A stretch of DNA of 9,228 nucleotides from Burkholderiales bacterium (GTDB taxonomy: Bacteria; Pseudomonadota; Gammaproteobacteria; Burkholderiales; Casimicrobiaceae), in assembly GCA_025935435.1 (NCBI GenBank), contig JAICVH010000063.1, positions 1 through 9,228 of the forward strand, read 5' to 3'. The notes under the pieces are model-generated. The model was not told where the DNA came from and did not search any database. It saw only the letters and a list, made by a program, of their open reading frames with translations. Shown piece after piece: positions 1-5,653 of the stretch (the first letter of the stretch is position 1; every line of letters begins with the position of its first letter). The translations under genes were made by a program, and so were the position numbers.

Positions 1-767
1 CATACGTTCCCGTAACTCGCCTCGACACTCCACGCACCGTACGCATCGAGGTCCTCGTAGCCAACGACTTCGGGCGACACGTAGCGCGCCGAAACGACGC
101 GCTCATAGCGGCGATCGCGTTCGACGACGAAGCGGTCGAATGCATCGCCGGCTGGGATGGAAACGACTTCGCTGTCGGCGAGGTCCGTACCCCAGAAACG
201 ATACGATTGCCCATTTGCAACGGCGTACGAAGCGTTCTCGCCGTACACGTCGCCTGCGCCCGAACGCACGACGACCGTCGTCGAGCCGTCCTGTGCATCG
301 ACGATGATGCGATAGCGACCGGGTCGCGTGACGGTGAATGCGAGATTCGGCGTATCGACCTCGACGATGTTGCCGGACGGCAGCCGACGCACGCGAAAAT
401 CGAGCGTGCCCTGCTGCAACTGGACTTGCATGATGCGGTCGTCGAGGTTCGACACCGACGCGCTCGTCTGTTCGCCGAGCCACCATGTGCTGTTGTCGAC
501 GGTGAGTTCTGCGCGCGCATTGTTGTCGGCCCACAGCTGATCGCCAGTGACGATCGGCCGATTGACCTGCGCGCGCACCCATTCCTGGTTGCCGGCGGGC
601 GAGAAACTCACGTCGCCACTCACAAGCGACAGCCGCCCGACGCGTACCGGCGGATCATCCGGGTCCGGCGAAGGCGCCTGCGCGTAGGCGATGCTTGCGA
701 ACATCACGGCGGCGGTGATCGCCAGCAGTCTGCTCCATGCGGACAGCGCGTTGGTTCGGATCATCAT
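1..767 (-). CDS. Secreted FecR-like / DUF6600 family protein (partial, C-terminus beyond left edge)
   Basis: The minus-strand frame is open from an ATG at 767 to the window edge, giving 255 codons. Residues 1-29 form a signal peptide with a basic n-region, a hydrophobic core and an AYA cleavage site before Gln30, so the protein is exported. After a Pro/Asp-rich linker, residues about 41-160 look like the FecR-type beta-rich domain of DUF6600 proteins: VGRLSLVSGDVSF, DQLWADNNARAELTV, NLDDRIMQVQLQQGTLDFRV, then VDTPNLAFTVTRPGRYRI. The visible end (GYEDLDAYGAW) is where the DUF6600 tail, rich in Trp, Tyr and Pro, normally begins. An AGGA at 773-776 serves either of two adjacent ATGs (767 or 764). 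The gene is transcribed away from the opg operon and shares its upstream region. Its molecular function is unknown; an envelope or structural role is inference. Family call fairly sure. Confidence 0.85.
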   Translation of the reverse strand, partial: MMIRTNALSAWSRLLAITAAVMFASIAYAQAPSPDPDDPPVRVGRLSLVSGDVSFSPAGNQEWVRAQVNRPIVTGDQLWADNNARAELTVDNSTWWLGEQTSASVSNLDDRIMQVQLQQGTLDFRVRRLPSGNIVEVDTPNLAFTVTRPGRYRIIVDAQDGSTTVVVRSGAGDVYGENASYAVANGQSYRFWGTDLADSEVVSIPAGDAFDRFVVERDRRYERVVSARYVSPEVVGYEDLDAYGAWSVEASYGNV

Positions 768-953
768 TTTTTTCCTGTGGTTGCTGTGAGCGATTTCCTA
801 CGATGCACGGACGAACTACCGATCCGCCGTGTAATTGCTACATCGACGGTACCGATCCATGCGTGCCTGCGTTCAAGTTCATGCTACGCAAACATCACAC
901 CAGCATTAACGGACAACGCACGAATGCGCTGACACGGTGCACGCTGTCGGCAC

Positions 954-969
954 GTCGTCGGCCGACGAC
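954..969. repeat. Perfect 16-bp palindrome, candidate operator
   Basis: The sequence GTCGTCGGCCGACGAC equals its own reverse complement with no central spacer. It lies 108 bp upstream of the first operon gene and overlaps the putative -35 element at 965-970, a typical position for a repressor operator. In GC-rich DNA such palindromes can arise by chance, so operator function is inference. Confidence 0.4.
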
Positions 970-994
970 ACGGCGACGAATGGCGGCGTATGAT
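965..994 (+). promoter_or_regulatory. Weak sigma70-like promoter candidate for the opg operon
   Basis: ACGACA at 965-970 (4 of 6 to TTGACA) and TATGAT at 989-994 (5 of 6 to TATAAT) are separated by 18 bp. Transcription would start near 1001, giving a 5' leader of about 75 nt before the ATG at 1077. The good -10 element is the main support; the -35 is poor and part of the 954-969 palindrome. Other promoters are possible. Confidence 0.25.
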
Positions 995-1064
995 CGCCCC
1001 CGCGAACGGGTGCTCGCACAGAGGGTCGAATTTGCGGTACAAATGGGTCGACCTTGTTTCCGAA

Positions 1065-1070
1065 AAGGAG
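1065..1070 (+). promoter_or_regulatory. Strong ribosome-binding site fixing the start of the secreted-protein gene
   Basis: AAGGAG lies 6 nt upstream of the ATG at 1077. It decides between this ATG and an in-frame upstream ATG at 990, which would place 29 polar residues ahead of a clear signal peptide. Confidence 0.8.
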
Positions 1071-1076
1071 CGCGCG

Positions 1077-1571
1077 ATGAAACATCTGATTGCAATTTCG
1101 GGAATCGCTGCTGCGCTAGTGGCCGCTTCGACACCGACGTGGGCACAGTCGTCGACGCCACCACCGCTGCCGACGCTGACGCAGCAGCAAGCGCAGGATT
1201 TGCACGCGCGTACCGATGCGTATCGCCGCGCCACCGATCAGCGCGTGGCGCGCGGCGAATTGAATCCGGATGAAGCGGCGCGACTCGTCGCCTGGCGCGA
1301 GTGGCAGATCGCCCGGCAGATCGCGTCGGCGCGCACGCCGACCACGCCCGGTGATGACGGCGTGCCGCCCGACTATGCGTCGCAGCCTCGCGACTATGAC
1401 GCGTCGCGACCGCGCGACTATTACGTCGTCGAGCCCGCGCCCGTGTACACGCCTTATTACTACCGCTATCCGGCGCCGTACTACTGGGGTCCCCGCCCGT
1501 ACGCGTACTGGGGTCCGTCGATTTGCGCCGGCGGTTTCGGCCGTCACTTTGGCGGGCGCGTCTGCTTCTGA
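1077..1571 (+). CDS. Small secreted Tyr/Pro/Trp-rich hypothetical protein
   Basis: This is a 164-aa protein that I cannot assign to a characterised family. The start is set by the AAGGAG just upstream and by the signal peptide: Lys2, a hydrophobic stretch at residues 4-18, and a TWA cleavage site before Gln24. The mature part has a charged, probably helical segment (about residues 35-90) containing GELNPDEAARL at 60-70. This resembles the 'G-x-L-T-x-x-E-A-x-x-L' motif seen in several small proteobacterial periplasmic proteins. From about residue 100 it becomes low-complexity, with two PRDY repeats, then Tyr/Pro/Trp-rich sequence such as YYWGPRPYAYWGP. The tail has two cysteines (150 and 163) that could pair in the periplasm. 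It is first in the operon, and its 3' end overlaps the likely opgG start. An envelope role alongside OpgG is inference from position and export only. Confidence 0.85.
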   Translation: MKHLIAISGIAAALVAASTPTWAQSSTPPPLPTLTQQQAQDLHARTDAYRRATDQRVARGELNPDEAARLVAWREWQIARQIASARTPTTPGDDGVPPDYASQPRDYDASRPRDYYVVEPAPVYTPYYYRYPAPYYWGPRPYAYWGPSICAGGFGRHFGGRVCF

Positions 1572-3091
1572 CGGTTAGCGGCCGGTCGATCTCGCGAGCC
1601 GTAGCGCTCGCAGTCGCCGCGTTCCTGCTACCGTCGCTCTGCGCGGCGTTCGGCTTCGACGACGTCGCGCAGCGCGCGCGACAACTTGCCGCCCAGTCGT
1701 ACAAGAAGCCGGACGCGAGCCTGCCCAAAGAACTGCAGGAGCTGACGTACGACCAGTACCGCGACATCCGCTTCAAGCCCGAGCGGGCATGGTGGCGGGC
1801 GCAGAAGCTGCCTTTCGAGCTGATGTTCTTGCACGAGGGCCTCTACTACAACGTACCGGTACGCATGAACGAAGTGAGCGCCGACGGCGTTCGCGAAATC
1901 CGTTACGACACCGAGGCGTTCGACTACGGCCTCAATCGTCTCGATCCGAAGACGTTGCGCGGCCTCGGTTACGCCGGTTTCCGCGTTCACTATTCGATCA
2001 ACTCGCCGCGCTACAAGGATGAAGTACTGGTGTTCCTCGGCGCGAGCTATTTCCGCGCCGTCGGCCGCGGTCAGCACTACGGTTTGTCGGCGCGCGGACT
2101 CGCGATTGACACTGCGCTGATGTCGGGCGAGGAGTTTCCGCGCTTCAGCGAATTCTGGATCGAACGTCCCGACGCGCAGGCGCGCGAATTGCGTCTGTAT
2201 GCACTGCTCGATTCACCGCGTGCGACCGGCGCGTACCGTTTTGTGCTGAAACCCGGCGTCGATACGGTGCTCGAGGTACGTGCGCAGCTCTTTCTGCGTC
2301 AGAACGTTTCGAAGCTCGGAATCGCACCGCTCACCAGCATGTACTACTTCGGCGAGAACCACCGCAGCGGCATCGACGACTTCCGCCCCGAAGTACACGA
2401 CTCGGACGGCCTGTCGATCCAGAACGGAACCGGCGAGTGGATCTGGCGGCCGCTCGTCAATCCGAAGCGGCTGCTCGTGACGTCGTTCGCCGTCGCCAAT
2501 CCACTGGGCTTTGGACTGCAGCAGCGCGATCGCAGCTTTGCATCGTACGAAGACCTCGAGGCGCGCTATGAGACGCGCCCGTCCTTATGGATCGAGCCCA
2601 AGGGCAAATGGGGTGCGGGGCGCATCGAACTGGTGCAGATTCCGACGCCCGATGAAACGAACGACAATATCGTTGCGTACTTCGCGCCCGATGTGTCGCC
2701 GGCGCCGCAACAGCCGCTCGACCTGGAATACCGGATGCTGTGGCAGAAGGACAACGAGACGCGGCCGACGCTTGCTTACGTCACGCAGACGCGTCGCGGG
2801 CACGGCTACATACGCAAACCCGATGAGACGCTCGCGATGATCGTCGACTTCGAAGGTCCCGTGCTGCGCAAGCTCGCCGCCGACGCTGCCGTACAGGGCG
2901 TCGTGACCGCGGATCCGAACATCGAAGTACTCGAAACGAACGCGTATCGCAACGACGTGACCGGCGGCTGGCGGCTCGCGCTGCGCCTCAAGCGTCAGGA
3001 CGACAAGAAGCCCGGCGAGCTGCGCGCGTTCCTGCGCATGGGAAACACCACGCTGTCGGAGACATGGAGCTACATCCTCCCGATCAATTGA
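1523..3091 (+). CDS. opgG: Glucan biosynthesis protein G (periplasmic OPG protein)
   Basis: This is OpgG (MdoG), the periplasmic protein needed with OpgH to make osmoregulated periplasmic glucans. OpgG/OpgD proteins are placed in glycoside hydrolase family GH186 and act on beta-1,2-glucan. Conserved blocks include LGASYFRAVG, YGLSARGLAIDTA, GEEFPRFSEFWIERP, LLDSPRATGAYRFV, HDSDGLSIQNGTGEWIWRPL, PTPDETNDNIVAY and the C-terminal LSETWSY. They give a large N-terminal beta-sandwich (about residues 43-410) and a smaller C-terminal immunoglobulin-like domain. The predicted mature protein starts at FGFDDVAQRAR, matching the Escherichia coli family pattern. The start is unusual: no in-frame ATG precedes the signal peptide. 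TTG at 1523 gives 522 aa and a 49-nt overlap with the upstream gene; CTG at 1568 gives 507 aa, a normal-length signal peptide and a 4-nt CTGA overlap. The 3' end overlaps opgH by 28 nt. Identity is very secure; the start is not. Confidence 0.97.
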   Translation: MRRRFRPSLWRARLLLTVSGRSISRAVALAVAAFLLPSLCAAFGFDDVAQRARQLAAQSYKKPDASLPKELQELTYDQYRDIRFKPERAWWRAQKLPFELMFLHEGLYYNVPVRMNEVSADGVREIRYDTEAFDYGLNRLDPKTLRGLGYAGFRVHYSINSPRYKDEVLVFLGASYFRAVGRGQHYGLSARGLAIDTALMSGEEFPRFSEFWIERPDAQARELRLYALLDSPRATGAYRFVLKPGVDTVLEVRAQLFLRQNVSKLGIAPLTSMYYFGENHRSGIDDFRPEVHDSDGLSIQNGTGEWIWRPLVNPKRLLVTSFAVANPLGFGLQQRDRSFASYEDLEARYETRPSLWIEPKGKWGAGRIELVQIPTPDETNDNIVAYFAPDVSPAPQQPLDLEYRMLWQKDNETRPTLAYVTQTRRGHGYIRKPDETLAMIVDFEGPVLRKLAADAAVQGVVTADPNIEVLETNAYRNDVTGGWRLALRLKRQDDKKPGELRAFLRMGNTTLSETWSYILPIN

Positions 3092-5631
3092 ACACGTTGC
3101 CGGCGGTCGCGGACGCGTTGTTGCGCTACCTGCACCGCCTGCCCGTGTCCGGCGAACGGCGCGCGCTGCTGTTCGCAGACGCGCTCGCGCACGGCGCCAC
3201 GGTCGGTCGCGCACTTGCCCGCGTGCATGCGTCACTCGCCGCACATGCAGCGACCGCGGCCAACGCTGCGCACGCCACCATCGGTGCGCGGTTGCGTCTC
3301 GCGATCGGCGATGCGGCCGGCAGCGCACCCCCGCCCGTGACACGTGATGTGCAGGGACGCGAACGCCTCGAAACAACCCCGCGGCTTGCGCGAAGCCCGA
3401 TGGCGCCGCGCGCGTGGCTCGGCCGTTCCGCGCACGCAAACGATTCCGAATTCGACGACGGCGACGTCGTGCCCGCGACCGATGCGGACAGACGGTGGCG
3501 CGGACACGCGTTGCGCCGTCGGTTGGTGCTCGCCTTGCTCATCATCGGCCAGACGGTGATCGCCACCGATTACATGGTGCGCATCCTTCCGTATCACGGG
3601 CGCCAGCCGCTCGAAATGGCGATCCTCGGGCTCTTCGCGGTGCTTTTCGCCTGGATCTCGGCGGGTTTCTGGACGGCGCTCGCCGGGTTCTGGCTGCTCG
3701 CGCGCGGCCGCGATCGCTATGCGATCTCGCAGCGCCTCGCCGGCACGTCACCGGCGGCCATTGCGGAAGACGCACGCACGGCGATCGTCATGCCGATCTG
3801 CAACGAGGACGTTCGCCGCGTGTTCGCGGGCCTGCGCTCGACGTACGAGTCGCTTGCGCAGACCGATGCATTGGCTCGCTTCGACTTCTATGTCCTCTCG
3901 GATACCGCCAACGCCGACACGCGCGTCGCCGAACTGGATGCGTGGCTCGCGCTGTGTCGCGCGGTCGACGGCTTCGGCCGCGTGTTCTATCGGTGGCGCC
4001 AGCACCGCATCAAGCGCAAGAGCGGCAACATCGCCGACTTCTGCCGTCGCTGGGGTCGCAAATACCGCTACATGATCGTGCTCGACGCCGACAGCGTGAT
4101 GACCGGCGAATGCCTGACTGCGCTCGTGCGCATTGCCGAGGCGAATCCCGACGCCGGCATCATCCAGACGGCGCCGCGGGCCGCGGGCCGCGATACGTTG
4201 TATGCGCGCGTCCAGCAGTTCGCAACCGGCGTGTACGGACCGCTGTTCACTGCCGGACTCCACTTCTGGCAATTCGGCGAATCCCATTACTGGGGGCACA
4301 ACGCGATCATCCGCGTCGCACCCTTCATCCAGTATTGCGCGATCGGCCGCCTGCCAGGACGCGGCGCGTTGTCCGGCGAAATCCTGTCGCACGATTTCGT
4401 CGAGGCCGCACTGATGCGGCGCGCGGGCTGGGGCGTGTGGATCGCCTACGACCTGCCGGGCAGCTACGAGGAAATGCCGCCGAACCTGATCGACGAACTG
4501 TCGCGGGACCGCCGCTGGTGCCAGGGGAACCTGATGAACTTCCGGCTGTTCTGGATGCGTGGACTGCACCCGGCGCACCGCGCCGTGTTCATGACCGGTG
4601 TGATGGCCTACGTTTCGGCGGCGTTGTGGTTCACCTTTCTGATCCTCTCGACGGTCCTCCTCGCCATCCACACGTTGCGTGAGCCTCGGTACTTCGTCGA
4701 ACCGTACCAGCTCTTTCCGCTGTGGCCTGAATGGCGCCCGGAATGGGCGATCGCGCTCTTCTCGGCAACGGCGCTGCTGCTGTTCCTGCCGAAGGTGCTC
4801 GCCGCGCTGCGAGTCGCGCTCACCGATCCGGTCGCGCACGGCGGCCGTTGGCACCTCGGCGTCAGTCTCGCCGGTGAAATGCTGTTCTCTGCGCTGCTCG
4901 CGCCGATCCGCATGTTGTTCCATACGCAATTCGTCACGATGGCGCTCGCGGGCCGCGCGGTCCGCTGGAATTCGCCGCCGCGCGACGATGCCGAGACGAG
5001 CTGGCGACACGCATTCGTTCGCCACGGCGTGCACACGCTCGTGGGCATCGCGTGGGCCGCGATCGTCTGGTGGTTGAATCCTGCGTACCTGTGGTGGCTG
5101 CTGCCTGTCGTCGGTGCGCTGATCCTGTCGATTCCGCTGTCGGTGCTGACGAGCCGCGTCGGAATCGGGCGCCGGCTGCGCCGGCGCAAGTACTTCCTGA
5201 TTCCCGAGGAATCGCATCCGCCGCCGGTCATCCGGGCGACGCGCCGACACTGGCATCATGCGCCGCCCGCTGCCGATTTCGCCGCGGCCGTCGTCGATCC
5301 CATCGTCAATGCATTGCTGTGTGCGCAGGCCGCGGGCCGCACCGGTTCGGGACGTGTGCGCGAACTGATGAACACCGCGCTCGCGGAGCGCGCGCTGCAC
5401 GACGGACTCGACCACCTCACACCCGCGGAGAAGAATCAACTGCTCGCCGACCCCGGCGCGTTGTCTGCGCTGCATTGGGCGGTGTGGACGTCCGGCGCAC
5501 GGCACGATTCATGGCGCGTGCTCACCGAACAGGCGCCCGCGCGACCACGAATCGCGTCACCGCCTTCGCCACCTGCGCACGCTGAGGCGGTTGCCATCGC
5601 GCAGGCGGCGTCGGACGTCGCGGTCGATTAG
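3064..5631 (+). CDS. opgH: Glucan beta-1,2-glucosyltransferase OpgH (inner membrane)
   Basis: OpgH (MdoH) is the family GT2 inner-membrane enzyme that polymerises UDP-glucose into the linear beta-1,2-glucan backbone of periplasmic glucans and passes it outward. At 855 aa it matches the usual family size (E. coli about 847). Membrane helices fall at about residues 153-171 and 185-213. The cytoplasmic GT2 domain follows, with MPICNED (243-249), D280, KRKSGNI (317-323), DADS (341-344), SHDFVEA (442-448, catalytic-base Asp444) and RDRRWCQGN (481-489). Further helices lie at about 508-535, 561-582, 598-628, 658-673 and 678-698, so all the catalytic motifs expected for an active enzyme are present. 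The first 140 residues are Ala-rich and unlike the E. coli N-terminus. The ATG at 3064 lies inside opgG (28-nt overlap). GGAG at 3058-3061 is very close to it, and TTG at 3088 is an alternative, so translation is probably coupled to opgG. Confidence 0.97.
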   Translation: MELHPPDQLNTLPAVADALLRYLHRLPVSGERRALLFADALAHGATVGRALARVHASLAAHAATAANAAHATIGARLRLAIGDAAGSAPPPVTRDVQGRERLETTPRLARSPMAPRAWLGRSAHANDSEFDDGDVVPATDADRRWRGHALRRRLVLALLIIGQTVIATDYMVRILPYHGRQPLEMAILGLFAVLFAWISAGFWTALAGFWLLARGRDRYAISQRLAGTSPAAIAEDARTAIVMPICNEDVRRVFAGLRSTYESLAQTDALARFDFYVLSDTANADTRVAELDAWLALCRAVDGFGRVFYRWRQHRIKRKSGNIADFCRRWGRKYRYMIVLDADSVMTGECLTALVRIAEANPDAGIIQTAPRAAGRDTLYARVQQFATGVYGPLFTAGLHFWQFGESHYWGHNAIIRVAPFIQYCAIGRLPGRGALSGEILSHDFVEAALMRRAGWGVWIAYDLPGSYEEMPPNLIDELSRDRRWCQGNLMNFRLFWMRGLHPAHRAVFMTGVMAYVSAALWFTFLILSTVLLAIHTLREPRYFVEPYQLFPLWPEWRPEWAIALFSATALLLFLPKVLAALRVALTDPVAHGGRWHLGVSLAGEMLFSALLAPIRMLFHTQFVTMALAGRAVRWNSPPRDDAETSWRHAFVRHGVHTLVGIAWAAIVWWLNPAYLWWLLPVVGALILSIPLSVLTSRVGIGRRLRRRKYFLIPEESHPPPVIRATRRHWHHAPPAADFAAAVVDPIVNALLCAQAAGRTGSGRVRELMNTALAERALHDGLDHLTPAEKNQLLADPGALSALHWAVWTSGARHDSWRVLTEQAPARPRIASPPSPPAHAEAVAIAQAASDVAVD

Positions 5632-5653
5632 CGAGGCGCATCAGTCACTACCG

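Larger units (their letters stand above)
768..1076. other. Divergent intergenic regulatory region
   Basis: This 309-bp stretch separates the minus-strand DUF6600 gene from the plus-strand operon, so it should carry promoters for both directions. It contains the 16-bp palindrome at 954-969, a weak promoter-like pair around 965-994, a 9-bp direct repeat TACCGATCC at 817-825 and 850-858 (start-to-start 33 bp), and the AAGGAG ribosome-binding site at 1065-1070. I found no convincing promoter toward the minus-strand gene, and no RNA gene or riboswitch-like structure. Reading frames through this stretch lack coding character. Confidence 0.7.

Noticed and set aside
207..932. 241-codon plus-strand frame opposite the DUF6600 gene
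   Set aside because: It has no family resemblance, whereas the minus frame has a signal peptide, ribosome-binding site and FecR-like motifs.
990..1076. N-terminal extension of the secreted protein from ATG 990
   Set aside because: It would bury the signal peptide behind 29 polar residues, and the AAGGAG at 1065-1070 points to ATG 1077.
895..1776. 293-codon minus-strand frame over the intergenic region, secreted-protein gene and opgG start
   Set aside because: Composition is Arg/Ser/Ala low-complexity, and it conflicts with two well-supported plus-strand genes.
2585..3439. 284-codon minus-strand frame across the opgG/opgH junction
   Set aside because: Arg/His-rich shadow of two secure genes.
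3414..4682. 422-codon plus-strand frame inside opgH
   Set aside because: Same-strand shifted frame of opgH with strongly Arg-biased composition and no motif; OpgH itself is unmistakable.
3748..5505. 585-codon open frame antisense to opgH
   Set aside because: It lies wholly within opgH, is Arg/Gln/His-rich with no recognisable domain, and is the expected by-product of GC-rich codons on the opposite strand.
5591..5653. TTG 5591 as start of the GGDEF-EAL gene
   Set aside because: It would add an Arg-rich leader within the opgH coding end; ATG 5654 right after the opgH stop is simpler.
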